NCBI GenBank assembly: GCA_964630835.1
Contig: CAZVZM010000002.1
Span: forward strand, 1 to 64,000
DNA from: Halarsenatibacter sp964630835
Lineage (GTDB): Bacteria; Bacillota; Halanaerobiia; Halanaerobiales; Halarsenatibacteraceae
Direction of reading: 5' to 3'
DNA: 64,000 nt
In this document: positions 33,869 through 43,018 of the stretch, one piece after another
Layout: each line of letters starts with the position of its first letter
Numbering within the stretch: the first letter of the stretch is position 1
Notes under the pieces: generated by a model
The model's database searches: none
Told to the model about the DNA's origin: nothing
Seen by the model: only the letters and a program-made list of their open reading frames with translations
Program-made: the position numbers and the translations under genes

Positions 33869-35050
33869 TTACATTCCTATGGCAGAACCGTGCTCAACTT
33901 TTCTGCCATTGGCAATAGTCTCGCCCTGTCCAATCACCGTTACATCAAGCTCTCTCTCTTCGCCCACACCCACGCGGGCATTATCCTTAATGACAGAATT
34001 TTGACCGATTATTGCTTTGTTTATATAGGCGCCCTCCTCGACAACAACATTGGGCATTAAAACAGAGTCTTTGATTACAGCATTTCTGCCTATCCGGGAG
34101 CCATAGAACAAAACAGAACTGTCAACTTTACCCATTACCCGGGTGCCTTTATTGATCATAGAGTTTGTGACCTCTGCAGTTCCTGCAATATATTGTGGAG
34201 GGCGATTTGGATTGACGCTGCAGATAATCCAGTCGCGGTCGTAGAGGTCAAGGCTTTCCCCGCTATTTTTAAGCAGATCCATATGTCCCTGCCAGTAGCT
34301 TTTGATAGTGCCCACATCCTTCCAGTATCCGGAAAACTCGTAGGCGTAGAGATGTCTTTCGTCATTTAACAGGGCGGGGATAATGTTTTTGCCAAAATCT
34401 CTATCCGACTCCGGATTGGCGGCATCCGCCTCCAAATAATCCCTGAGAAGAGGCCAGTTAAATACATATATGCCCATAGAGGCAAGATTGCTCTTTGCTT
34501 CCTCGGGTTTTTCCTGGAAATCCGTTATTCTTCCTTCTTCATTGGTAATCATCACTCCAAAGCGATGAGTTTCCTCCCAGGGCACCTCTCTCACAGCAAT
34601 GCTTGCTTCAGCGCCATTTTCTCTGTGCTCCTTTATCATCAGAGAGTAATCCATTTTATAGATGTGATCGCCCGAAAGGACGACAACATAATCGGGATCG
34701 TAAAGATTTATATACTGGATGTTTTGATAAACAGCATCCGCCGTGCCCTGATACCATCGCCCCCCGGAATCGCTGAGATAGGGAGGAAGGACTGTGACGC
34801 CTCCATCCCTTTTATCAAGATCCCATGAGCTGCCGTTGCCGATATAGGAATTCAATACCAGCGGTTCATACTGCGTGAGCACCCCAACCGTATCCAGACC
34901 GGAATTCATGCAGTTGCTGAGAGGAAAATCGATCAGCCTGTATTCAGCTCCAAAGGGAACTGCCGGTTTGGCAATGTTTTTTGTCAGCACCCCCAGACGT
35001 GTGCCCTTGCCGCCGGCAAGCAGCATAGTAACGACCTGTTTTGAGGACAT
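33869..35050 (-). CDS. glgC: Glucose-1-phosphate adenylyltransferase (ADP-glucose pyrophosphorylase)
   Basis: Makes ADP-glucose, the glucosyl donor for GlgA. The 393-residue protein carries the nucleotide-binding loop LLAGGKGTRLG (about residues 10-20), YRLIDFPLSN, the conserved Gly-rich and Asp region VVLSGDHIYKMDY, and FQEKPEEA, then a C-terminal beta-helix domain. Start ATG at 35050 has AAAGGAGG upstream. The order glgC-glgD on the minus strand with glgB 242 nt upstream suggests one glycogen-synthesis unit, possibly with an internal promoter in the 35051-35292 spacer. Confidence 0.96.
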   Translation of the reverse strand: MSSKQVVTMLLAGGKGTRLGVLTKNIAKPAVPFGAEYRLIDFPLSNCMNSGLDTVGVLTQYEPLVLNSYIGNGSSWDLDKRDGGVTVLPPYLSDSGGRWYQGTADAVYQNIQYINLYDPDYVVVLSGDHIYKMDYSLMIKEHRENGAEASIAVREVPWEETHRFGVMITNEEGRITDFQEKPEEAKSNLASMGIYVFNWPLLRDYLEADAANPESDRDFGKNIIPALLNDERHLYAYEFSGYWKDVGTIKSYWQGHMDLLKNSGESLDLYDRDWIICSVNPNRPPQYIAGTAEVTNSMINKGTRVMGKVDSSVLFYGSRIGRNAVIKDSVLMPNVVVEEGAYINKAIIGQNSVIKDNARVGVGEERELDVTVIGQGETIANGRKVEHGSAIGM

Positions 35051-35292
35051 ATAATGCCTCCTTTTAAATTATTTTAGGCTCTCCCTGTTATCAATTTGAT
35101 AGATTTCGTTTAAGTTCACCAGCATAATATTAATTGTTTTTTCCATCATTATTTAATTTGAGCTTGTTTTGAAAAATCAACTCAATGGCCAAAAACAGGA
35201 AGAACCATATTTTATTATTCTATATTATGCTCCTCCTCCGCTCGGGCTGGAGAATTCGAATGATCTGCTTCTACAAATCTGCAGGCGAAAAT
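35051..35292. other. Spacer between glgB and glgC
   Basis: 242 bp without a gene. CTCCCTGTTATCAATTTGAT, then TTTCGTTTAAGTTCACC at 35084-35124 resembles sequences at 21066 and 57707 (possible decayed element end). Nothing else stands out. Confidence 0.4.
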
Positions 35293-37194
35293 TCATTTTT
35301 GTCCGGTATTTTCAGGGGCGAGATAGAGAGCACCAAGTGGAGGAAGGACAAGATCCAGGGAATTTACACGACCGTGAAATTTTACATTTTCACCATAAAA
35401 TTTCCTCTGCTGGCAGTAGCCAGAACCTCCAAATTCCTCATCATCGGTATTGAGAAGCACTCGATAATTTGTTTTTTCTGGAACTCCTATGCGGTAATTA
35501 TCTCTGGGCACGGGTGTAAAGTTATAGACGCATATTACATGTTCTCCGTTTTCTCCCCGGCGTATAAAGCTGAGAACGCTCTGAGAATAATCGTTTGGCT
35601 CTATCCAGTTAAAACCATCTTCAGAATGATCCAGCTTCCAGAGGGGCTGGCAGGATTTGTAAAGTTTGTTGATTTCGCTGACAAAATTCTGCGTCTGATG
35701 ATGTTTTTCGTATTCGAGCAGAAACCAGTCCAGCTCCTGACGATAATTCCATTCGATAAATTGAGCAAATTCTCCCCCCATGAAAAGAAGATTTTTGCCC
35801 GGATGAGCCAGCATATATGAATATAGCAGGCGCAAATTGGCAAACTTCTGCCAGTAATCCCCCGGCATTTTGTCCACCAGAGATTGCTTTCCGTGCACCA
35901 CCTCATCGTGAGAGAGAGGCAGAATGAAATTTTCTGAAAAAGCATACATGAGAGAAAAAGTCATTTTATTGTGTTCCCATTTTCTGAAAATAGGATCAGC
36001 CTTCATGTATTCCAGCACATCATTCATCCAGCCCATATTCCACTTGTAATTAAAACCGAGCCCCCCAACATAAGCGGGAGCAGTAACCTGAGGCCAGGAT
36101 GTGGCTTCTTCCGCCACCATTAGCGCCCCGGGATATTTATCAAAAATTGTCTCGTTCAGTTTGCGCAAAAATTTAATCGCTTCGATATTTTCTCGACCGC
36201 CATATTCATTGGGACGCCATTCCTCATCTTCTCGACCATAATCGAGGTAGAGCATGTTACTTACAGCATCAGCTCTTATACCATCTATGTGATATTTTTC
36301 AAACCAGAAGCAGGCATTGGAGATTAAAAAGCTCCAGACTTCCGGCTGAGCAAAATCAAAGTTAAGTGTATCCCACTGGGGATTTTCGGCCCGTAAAGAA
36401 TCTGCACTTTCGAAGAGTTCGGTGCCGTCAAATAGCCTCAGGCCGTGATCGTCTCTGCAGAAATGTCCGGGTACCCAGTCAATGATAACTCCATAACCGG
36501 CTTCGTGCATTCTATTGATAAAATACATAAAATCTTCCGGACTTCCGTAACGACTTGTAACTGAGAAATAACCCGTAGTTTGATATCCCCAGGATCCGTC
36601 AAAGGGATGCTCGGTTATGGGTAAGAGCTCGACGTGAGTGAAGTTTAAATCATCGAGATATTTTATCAGTTTTTCGGCCAGCACTCTGTAATTGAGATAA
36701 TCGCCATTTTCATCTCTTTTCCAGGAACCCAGGTGCACCTCATATATTAGCATGGGTTTTTCCATATGATTGATCTGACTTCGCTCCTGCATCCAGCTTC
36801 TATCAGTCCAGTTAAAACCGGATAAATCGCTTATTATTGAGGCGGTTTTTGGTTTCTTTTCTGAGAAAAAGCCGTAAGGATCGGCTTTGATCCTTGTTTT
36901 GTTTCCTGGACCGATTATATGATATTTATATTTCATGCCGGGTGAAGCTGAAGAAAGAAAAGTTGTCCACAGCCCGCTTTTTTCAATGCGCTCCATGGGA
37001 TCAGCGGTTTCTGACCAGTTGTTAAAATCACCTGTCACATATACATTTTCTGCATTGGGGGCCCACACGGTAAATCTCGTACCGGCACTTCCATTTTCCT
37101 CACCAGGGTGAGCTCCCATAAATTCATAGGATTCATAATGCTCACCGCGATGAAATAGATAACGATCATAATTTGTCGGAAGTTTTGGTTCCAC
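35293..37194 (-). CDS. glgB: 1,4-alpha-glucan branching enzyme
   Basis: Creates alpha-1,6 branches in glycogen. The 633-residue GH13 protein has an N-terminal CBM48 domain (FTVWAPNAENVYVTGDFN near residue 37). The barrel motifs are visible: DWVPGHF, DGIRADAVSNML (nucleophile Asp), MVAEEATSWP (acid Glu) and LPLSHDEVVHGK. The C-terminal all-beta domain is complete. The start is GTG 37194 with AAGGAGTGG upstream. It is divergent from glgA across 137 bp, which probably contains both promoters. Confidence 0.96.
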   Translation of the reverse strand: MEPKLPTNYDRYLFHRGEHYESYEFMGAHPGEENGSAGTRFTVWAPNAENVYVTGDFNNWSETADPMERIEKSGLWTTFLSSASPGMKYKYHIIGPGNKTRIKADPYGFFSEKKPKTASIISDLSGFNWTDRSWMQERSQINHMEKPMLIYEVHLGSWKRDENGDYLNYRVLAEKLIKYLDDLNFTHVELLPITEHPFDGSWGYQTTGYFSVTSRYGSPEDFMYFINRMHEAGYGVIIDWVPGHFCRDDHGLRLFDGTELFESADSLRAENPQWDTLNFDFAQPEVWSFLISNACFWFEKYHIDGIRADAVSNMLYLDYGREDEEWRPNEYGGRENIEAIKFLRKLNETIFDKYPGALMVAEEATSWPQVTAPAYVGGLGFNYKWNMGWMNDVLEYMKADPIFRKWEHNKMTFSLMYAFSENFILPLSHDEVVHGKQSLVDKMPGDYWQKFANLRLLYSYMLAHPGKNLLFMGGEFAQFIEWNYRQELDWFLLEYEKHHQTQNFVSEINKLYKSCQPLWKLDHSEDGFNWIEPNDYSQSVLSFIRRGENGEHVICVYNFTPVPRDNYRIGVPEKTNYRVLLNTDDEEFGGSGYCQQRKFYGENVKFHGRVNSLDLVLPPLGALYLAPENTGQK

Positions 37195-37331
37195 GGCACA
37201 CCACTCCTTCCTGGCAATTATATAATTCTCTATAGTTTTGCAAAAACCTGCCTAAAAAAATGCCTGATTGCCCTTTTTTAGACAGGAGTTTGCGTTCCTC
37301 TGTCTAATTTAATAATGAAGGAGGAGAAATC

Positions 37332-38771
37332 ATGGATAAGATGAAAATACTGCATGTGACTCCGGAAGCATCTCCATTTATCAAAACCGGTGGCCTGGGA
37401 GATGTTGCGGGATCCCTGCCGGCTGCCCTCCGGGAGAGAGGACATGATGTCAGATGTGTGCTGCCGGAATACGGTCAGATTCCCGGCAGATACAGGGGGA
37501 GATTGGAACATCTACTCCATTTTAACACTCAGGTTGTCTGGCGGGATGAATATGCGGGGATCAACAGGACGGTGCATAATGGCGTTCCTTTTTATTTTGT
37601 CGATAATAAAGAAAAATTCTACAGAGATAATCTCTATGATAATCCGGACCGCCACGTGCAGTTCACATTTTTTATTAGAGCAGTTTTGGAAAGCCTGCCT
37701 AAACTGGATTATAAGCCTGATATAATACACTGTCATGACTGGCAGACTGCCATTTTGCCTCTGCTTCTTGAAGACAATTATCGCCAGTATGATTTTTACA
37801 GGGATATAAAAACTGTATATACCATACATAATCTACGCTATCAGGGGGTTTTTGGAAGCGACATTATCGCCGATACGCTGGGCGTAGACCACGGGCACTG
37901 GTACAGCGGAAAGATAAGGCACGATGGGCTGGTAAATTTTATGAAGGCGGGTATAAACTATGCAGACAGGATTACGACTGTCAGCCCCTCCTATGCCAGC
38001 GAGATACAGACTCCTGAATATGGAGAAGGTCTGGATTACGCTCTGAGAATGCGCGGTGACGATCTGGCGGGTATTATCAATGGCATTGATTATCAGGAAT
38101 TTGATCCCGGTGGAGATGAAGAAATATATCGACATTTTGACAGGGAAAGATTTAATGGCAAGGTGACAAATAAAATTAAGCTGCAGAAGGATGTGGGACT
38201 GCCCGCCGATAAAAATATACCGCTGGTAGGGATGGTCAGCCGCCTGGTTCCTCAAAAGGGCCTCGATCTTCTCAGAGGCGCAGGAAAAAAAATAAAAAAT
38301 TTGGGCATGCAGCTTGTCGTGCTGGGCAGCGGTCAGCCCGAGTATGAAAATCTGCTTCGAGATCTTTCCGATGAATATCCGGAAAATATTTCTGCAGAGA
38401 TAAAATATGATTTTACTCTTGCCCGCCGCATTTACGCGGGAAGTGATTTCTTTCTTATGCCCTCTCGCTTTGAGCCCTGCGGCCTCGGACAGATGATTTC
38501 CATGAGATACGGTACAATCCCCATTGTCCGGGAGACAGGAGGCCTTAAAGATACGGTGATTTCCTGGCGAAAAAATAAGAAACAAAGCACCGGTTTTACA
38601 TTTTCTGATTACAGCAGCGAAGCCATGGTTTCGGCCCTTGAGAGGGCGGCCGAACTGTCCAAAAATATAGAGAAGCTGGAGAAAATGCAGAAAAGAATAA
38701 TGGAAGAGGATTTTAGCTGGCTGAATTCAGCCAGGAGTTATGAGGAGCTTTACAGGGAGGTTTGCAAATAA
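37332..38771 (+). CDS. glgA: Glycogen synthase
   Basis: GT5-family ADP-glucose:glucan transferase (479 residues). The N-terminal ADP-glucose-binding KTGGLGDV motif is at about residues 18-25; VSRLVPQKGLDLL opens the second Rossmann domain and PSRFEPCGLGQM carries the conserved catalytic Glu region. Start ATG 37332 follows GAAGGAGGAGAAATC. The region upstream contains a small inverted repeat (AGACAGGAG at 37279 and CTCTGTCT at 37299) of unknown meaning. The stop codon overlaps the ATG of the Asp23-like gene by one base (TAATG), which suggests translational coupling. Confidence 0.96.
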   Translation: MDKMKILHVTPEASPFIKTGGLGDVAGSLPAALRERGHDVRCVLPEYGQIPGRYRGRLEHLLHFNTQVVWRDEYAGINRTVHNGVPFYFVDNKEKFYRDNLYDNPDRHVQFTFFIRAVLESLPKLDYKPDIIHCHDWQTAILPLLLEDNYRQYDFYRDIKTVYTIHNLRYQGVFGSDIIADTLGVDHGHWYSGKIRHDGLVNFMKAGINYADRITTVSPSYASEIQTPEYGEGLDYALRMRGDDLAGIINGIDYQEFDPGGDEEIYRHFDRERFNGKVTNKIKLQKDVGLPADKNIPLVGMVSRLVPQKGLDLLRGAGKKIKNLGMQLVVLGSGQPEYENLLRDLSDEYPENISAEIKYDFTLARRIYAGSDFFLMPSRFEPCGLGQMISMRYGTIPIVRETGGLKDTVISWRKNKKQSTGFTFSDYSSEAMVSALERAAELSKNIEKLEKMQKRIMEEDFSWLNSARSYEELYREVCK

Positions 38772-39169
38772 TGGAGCTGGATGGATCAGAGCTGGGGGAC
38801 ATGAATATTTCGCGGGATGTACTGGGGGCTCTTGCCGGTATCTCTGCATCCGAAGTGGAAGGTGTTGCAGCGTTAAGCGGCGGCTTTGCCGGTGATATTG
38901 CTGAGATCTTTGGCAGTGAAGATCCAGCCCGCGGTGTAAATTTAAAAAAAGATGATGAGGGAATAAAAGTAGATATAAATCTGGTGGTAAGTTATGATGT
39001 GTTCATACCTGAGGTTGCTCGTCAGGTGCAGGAGAGAGTCACAAAGTCTCTGACAGAGATGGCGGGAGCAGATGTAATAGCTGTTAATGTCCATATTTTG
39101 GGGATAAATATTCCTGAGGGAGATGAGGACTGCGAAGAAGCCGGGGGAGATGAGAACTTTAGCAGATGA
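38771..39169 (+). CDS. Asp23/Gls24 family protein
   Basis: A 132-residue acidic protein of the Asp23/Gls24 envelope-stress family: NISRDVLGALAGISASEVEGV at the start (in part), then a conserved VDINLVVSYDVFIPEVARQVQERV core (in part) and AVNVHILGI. Members associate with the membrane or cell-wall stress responses in Firmicutes; the exact role is not settled. The ATG 38771 shares one base with the glgA stop and its ribosome-binding site (GGGAGG) lies inside glgA. This placement links it to glycogen synthesis, but a functional connection is inference. The acidic tail (EGDEDCEEAGGDEN) is typical of a halophile. Confidence 0.88.
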   Translation: MELDGSELGDMNISRDVLGALAGISASEVEGVAALSGGFAGDIAEIFGSEDPARGVNLKKDDEGIKVDINLVVSYDVFIPEVARQVQERVTKSLTEMAGADVIAVNVHILGINIPEGDEDCEEAGGDENFSR

Positions 39170-39248
39170 GGAAGAAAATTTACAATGAAAATTGCCATTA
39201 ATTTAGGCTGCAGGGTCGAGCAAAATGTTTTTGTACGGGGGATCTGAA

Positions 39249-40022
39249 GTGAAAGTTTTTAAAATTATGGCCGGGAAAATTTTTCGGCCGCGAGTTATTA
39301 TACCTCTCATTTTATTTTTGCTGCTTATCGGAGGTGGGATATATTTCTGGCTTCAGCAGAGTTTTCCTGTAGAAGAGGAAGCTGAGAGATTTCTTCAAAG
39401 TGATGAAAAGGTAGAGGTCAGTGAAGTTAACGATATAATAAAATTTTCTCCCCGCGGTGAGGATAAGTCGACACACGGCATAATTTTTTATCCGGGAGGT
39501 CAGGTTCAGGCCCGATCCTATGCGGTTCTGGCCTATAAACTCTCTGAGGCGGGTTATTCTGTGTTCCTTGTTGATATGCCTTTTCAGCTGGCAATTTTAA
39601 ACTGGAGCGCTGGATCTGAAATTATAAAGGAGCATGGAGATATAAAGGGCTGGAGTCTGGCCGGCCACTCTCTGGGAGGAGCTATGGCAGCCCGGCTGCT
39701 GAGCAGAGAACAGCCGCAGGCTGTGGAAAATATTATATTTCTAGCAGCCTATCCCGCGGAAGAGGATGATATTTCGACTAAAAATGTGAATTCAATCACT
39801 ATCTATGGGGGCGAGGACGGGATACTGGATAAGGAAAGATTGAAAGAGAGGGAAGATTTGCTTCCGGCTGGCTATGAGATAGCAAAGATTGAAGGCGGCA
39901 ATCACGCTGGTTTCGCTCATTACGGAGAACAGGGAGGTGATGGGGAAGCTGATATGACAGGTCTGGAACAGATTGAGATGACTGCGGCAAAGATACTGGA
40001 ATTTATGTCACAGGAGGAGTAG
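39249..40022 (+). CDS. Membrane-anchored alpha/beta hydrolase
   Basis: A 257-residue protein with one N-terminal hydrophobic segment (about residues 13-35) and an alpha/beta-hydrolase domain outside or at the membrane. The nucleophile elbow is GHSLGGA; the acid lies in IYGGEDGI and the histidine in GGNHAGFAHYG, which are the spacings expected for this fold (DUF/hydrolase-5 type). The start is uncertain: GTG 39249 has GGGGGATCTGA in front, while ATG 39225 adds eight residues but has a weaker site. The substrate is unknown. It is alone between the glycogen cluster and lpd. Confidence 0.8.
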   Translation: MKVFKIMAGKIFRPRVIIPLILFLLLIGGGIYFWLQQSFPVEEEAERFLQSDEKVEVSEVNDIIKFSPRGEDKSTHGIIFYPGGQVQARSYAVLAYKLSEAGYSVFLVDMPFQLAILNWSAGSEIIKEHGDIKGWSLAGHSLGGAMAARLLSREQPQAVENIIFLAAYPAEEDDISTKNVNSITIYGGEDGILDKERLKEREDLLPAGYEIAKIEGGNHAGFAHYGEQGGDGEADMTGLEQIEMTAAKILEFMSQEE

Positions 40023-40150
40023 AAAGTCTGACGGCAATATTTTAATAGGGATGGATATTTGGACTTTAAACATCATAAATTTGTCAGCTGCTTAAATTTA
40101 GGTTCTTAGGTTCTTATAATAAAACATACAAAACTGCAGGGGGTATAATA

Positions 40151-41584
40151 ATGAGTGTTGAAACAAAATCCACAGATGTTCTTGTTATCGGTTCTGGTCC
40201 AGGTGGCTATGTAGCTGCTATAAGAGCAGGTCAGCTTGATATGGATGCTGCAGTTGTAGAAATGGAAGATATCGGGGGCACATGTCTTAACAGAGGTTGC
40301 ATACCTTCAAAGGCCCTTATTAAGGCCACAACTCTCGCATACAGGGCGGAGAATGCTGAGAGAATGGGCATCCAGGCTGAGGTGAGTATTGATTATCAAA
40401 GACTTGCCCGCTGGAAAGACCGGGTTGTAAGAAGACTAACAAAGGGAATAAGCACACTATTTAAAGGAAACGGAGTTAGAGAGGTTCATGGTAGAGCCGA
40501 ATTTGTCAGCGATAGTAAAGTGCGGATTCTGGATGAGGAAGGTGACATAAAAGAATATATAGAATTTGATAATGCCATTGTTGCTACCGGCTCGGTTCCT
40601 ACCGCTATTCCCGGTTTCTCTTTTGATGCGGATCCAATTCTGGATTCTAGAGATGTTCTAAATAAGACCGAAGTTCCCGATTCAATGGTGATCATCGGCG
40701 GTGGATATATCAGCTTTGAAACTGCGGATGTTCTGGCGAAATCCGGCTGCGATGTAAAACTGGTCGGTCGGCCACCTCACGGTCTCCGGGGTTATGACAA
40801 AGATCTTGTGAAGCCGGTTCTCGATAAAGGAAAAGAGATAGGAATAGATTTTCATTTTGGCATGGAAGCAAGAGAATGGTGGGAAAATGAGGATGGAACA
40901 GTGACGGTATCTGCTTTTCCGGTAGAGGATGAAGATGACAATGAACTCCGGGAATATACCGGAGAGGAAGTTATGGTGGCGATTGGCCGCACCCCCAGGA
41001 CTGATACCGCCAATCTGGAAGCTGCCGGAGTTAAAACAGATGACTGGGGACAGATAGAGGTTAATGATCGTCTTGAGACAAATGTTGATGGGATATACGC
41101 CATTGGTGATGTTCTGGGAGAGCCGATGCTCGCCCACCGCGCTTCTCATCAGGGAATTATTGCTGCTGAAGTTATTGCGGGCATGGATTCTTCGATGGAT
41201 TATGAGACCGTTCCGGCAGCAGTGTTTTCCGATCCTGAAATAGCAGTTGTAGGTCTTTCGGAGGAAGAGGCCGAGGAGGCCGGCATTAATCCGGTCGTCG
41301 GTAAATTTCCTTTCCGGGCTTCCGGACGTGCTGTTGCGCAGGGGGACCGGGATGGTTTCGTAAGAGTGATAGCCGATGAGGATGAACGAATAATTGGCGG
41401 GCAGGTTGTAGGCCCTGAGGCTTCAGAGCTCATAGCCGAAATAACTCTGGCAATTGAAAACGAAGCAACTATGGAAGATGTGGCCGACACCATCCATACG
41501 CATCCAACTCTTTCTGAAGCAGTCATGGAAGCCTGCGAAGCAGGGCTGGGACGGCCGATCCATATTTTAAAGAGAAGGAAATAG
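40151..41584 (+). CDS. lpd: Dihydrolipoyl dehydrogenase
   Basis: E3 component that reoxidises dihydrolipoyl groups with NAD+ (glycine cleavage or 2-oxoacid complexes). The 477-residue protein has the FAD loop GSGPGGYVAA (about residues 14-23), the redox-active disulfide GGTCLNRGCIPSK, an NAD-binding GGGYISFETA segment, the FAD-binding AIGDVLG and the C-terminal active-site histidine in HTHPTLSEA. ATG 40151 follows CAGGGGGTATAATA. No E1, E2 or GcvH genes are adjacent. Together with lipM-lipA at 19121-20843 it shows that lipoylated enzymes operate in this organism. Confidence 0.95.
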   Translation: MSVETKSTDVLVIGSGPGGYVAAIRAGQLDMDAAVVEMEDIGGTCLNRGCIPSKALIKATTLAYRAENAERMGIQAEVSIDYQRLARWKDRVVRRLTKGISTLFKGNGVREVHGRAEFVSDSKVRILDEEGDIKEYIEFDNAIVATGSVPTAIPGFSFDADPILDSRDVLNKTEVPDSMVIIGGGYISFETADVLAKSGCDVKLVGRPPHGLRGYDKDLVKPVLDKGKEIGIDFHFGMEAREWWENEDGTVTVSAFPVEDEDDNELREYTGEEVMVAIGRTPRTDTANLEAAGVKTDDWGQIEVNDRLETNVDGIYAIGDVLGEPMLAHRASHQGIIAAEVIAGMDSSMDYETVPAAVFSDPEIAVVGLSEEEAEEAGINPVVGKFPFRASGRAVAQGDRDGFVRVIADEDERIIGGQVVGPEASELIAEITLAIENEATMEDVADTIHTHPTLSEAVMEACEAGLGRPIHILKRRK

Positions 41585-41746
41585 GTTTATTTTTAAGGAT
41601 TTGATTTATTGAATTTGCTATTTCCGTTATAAAGTGATACATTTTAATTGGGAATTATTTAAAAAACAGAAGAGTTTCTGAAGACTTAATGATTTTTGGA
41701 TGGATTTAATCATTGATTAAAAAATTATTAACCGGGAGGGAAAAAA

Positions 41747-42103
41747 ATGGCTGAATACCATGAACCGCTGGAAGATTTACCCCAGGAAGCTATCGAATAC
41801 CACCGAATAATTCAGAGCGTTATCGAGGAGCTGGAAGCTGTTAACTGGTACAATCAAAGAGCGGCAGCAACAGATGATGAGACAGTTCGCGGTATAGTGG
41901 CTCACAATCGCGATGAGGAGATCGAGCACGCCTGTATGGGACTGGAATGGCTGCGCAGAAATAGTGAGGTCTGGGATGAATATCTCAGAGAATTTCTTTT
42001 CACCGAGGAGGAAATAACGGAAATAGAGGATCACGGAGAAGAAGAGGAAGAAAATGAAAAGATGTCCGGGGAGGGTTCTCTGGATATAGGGGACCTGGAC
42101 TAA
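41747..42103 (+). CDS. Encapsulated ferritin (EncFtn), encapsulin cargo
   Basis: A 118-residue two-helix ferritin-like protein that forms an annular ferroxidase inside an encapsulin shell. Residues matching the EncFtn ferroxidase site are present: Glu27, Glu28 and Glu30 in IEELEAVNWY, Trp34, Tyr35, then Glu58 and His61 in RDEEIEHA. After an acidic linker the C-terminus ends in GSLDIGDLD (residues 110-118), aligned with the cargo-loading peptide (S-L-x-I-G-x-L). The peptide is acidic here, whereas known ones are usually basic or neutral at the end. ATG 41747 follows GGGAGGGAAAAAA. The encapsulin gene begins 27 nt downstream. Confidence 0.93.
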   Translation: MAEYHEPLEDLPQEAIEYHRIIQSVIEELEAVNWYNQRAAATDDETVRGIVAHNRDEEIEHACMGLEWLRRNSEVWDEYLREFLFTEEEITEIEDHGEEEEENEKMSGEGSLDIGDLD

Positions 42104-42130
42104 AAATATCACATCAGGAGGTAAAATAAA

Positions 42131-42913
42131 ATGGCTGATATTCTCAATCGCTCACAGGCTCCAATAGCAGATGAGATCTGGGATTTTCTGGACGAAGAGG
42201 CCCGCGAAGTTCTGGAAAAGCGGTTGAATGGCCGAAGGGTTGTCGATGTTAATGGTCCTCTCGGACTGGATGCAGCTGCGATCAATACCGGACGCTGTCA
42301 GGATTTAAAGGGAGCTTACAGGTGCAGGGAGTCAATCCCCTTTGTTGAGATCGAGGTGCCTGTAACAGTGCCCAGAGCGGAGCTGGAAGCCTTTGCCCGC
42401 GGAGCTGAAGATGCAGAGAGCGATCCTGTGCGGGAAGCAGCCGAACATGCTGCAGAGCTGGAGAATAGAGCTATATTTGCAGGACTCGAGGAAGCTGATA
42501 TTGAGGGAATAATCTCTTCCAGCGAACACGAAGAGATATCCGTCGAGGATGACAGATCTTCCTTTTACAGTGCCGTCTGGGAAGCCCGACGCACCCTCGA
42601 TCTGGAGAATGTTCCCGGCCCCTATCAGCTGGTGCTGGGAGACAGGCATTATCATCTGCTGAATGAGCTGGAGACAGCCTGCTATCCCCTCTATAAAAAG
42701 CTTGAAGATCTCCTGGGGACAGAAATAATCTATCTCCCGGAGCTTGAAGATAGAGGAGTAATGCTGGCTCCCGGAGATGATTTTGAGCTCTTTTTGGGTC
42801 AGGATATGTCTCTGGGTTATAAGGACAGCGACAGAGAAAACATTGAACTCTTCCTGTTTGAGACTTTCACCTTCAGGGTCAATGCTCCGGAAGCTGCAGT
42901 GGTCCTGTCCTAG
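42131..42913 (+). CDS. Encapsulin nanocompartment shell protein
   Basis: HK97-fold shell protein of the linocin M18/encapsulin family (260 residues, usual length). Typical segments are LNRSQAPIADEIWDFLDEEA near the start (in part), NGRRVVDVNGPLG, PGPYQLVLGDRHYHLL and FLFETFTFRVNAPEAAVVL at the C-terminus. It self-assembles into a protein cage that would store iron oxidised by the EncFtn encoded immediately upstream. ATG 42131 follows TCAGGAGGTAAAATAAA. The two-gene layout EncFtn-encapsulin is the classic iron-storing arrangement. A terminator hairpin follows at 42963. Confidence 0.95.
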   Translation: MADILNRSQAPIADEIWDFLDEEAREVLEKRLNGRRVVDVNGPLGLDAAAINTGRCQDLKGAYRCRESIPFVEIEVPVTVPRAELEAFARGAEDAESDPVREAAEHAAELENRAIFAGLEEADIEGIISSSEHEEISVEDDRSSFYSAVWEARRTLDLENVPGPYQLVLGDRHYHLLNELETACYPLYKKLEDLLGTEIIYLPELEDRGVMLAPGDDFELFLGQDMSLGYKDSDRENIELFLFETFTFRVNAPEAAVVLS

Positions 42914-42962
42914 GAATACTTAAGAACAGTATAGAAAATATTCTCTCTCAGACAACAGATTA

Positions 42963-42986
42963 CCGGCGGGGTTTAAATCCCGCCGG
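42963..42986. terminator. Bidirectional terminator between encapsulin and rtcB
   Basis: CCGGCGGG, spacer GTTTAAAT, CCCGCCGG: perfect 8-bp GC-rich stem, followed by ATTTCATCTCTT. It separates convergent genes. Confidence 0.8.
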
Positions 42987-43018
42987 ATTTCATCTCTTAA
43001 TATCATTCAAAGTCATTT

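Noticed and set aside
35185..35820. 211-residue plus-strand open frame at the glgB end
   Set aside because: Mostly antisense to glgB; composition rich in Phe/Ile/Lys unlike the acidic real proteins here.
37833..38585. 250-residue minus-strand open frame opposite glgA
   Set aside because: Shadow of glgA codon usage; no recognisable motif and fully inside a certain gene.
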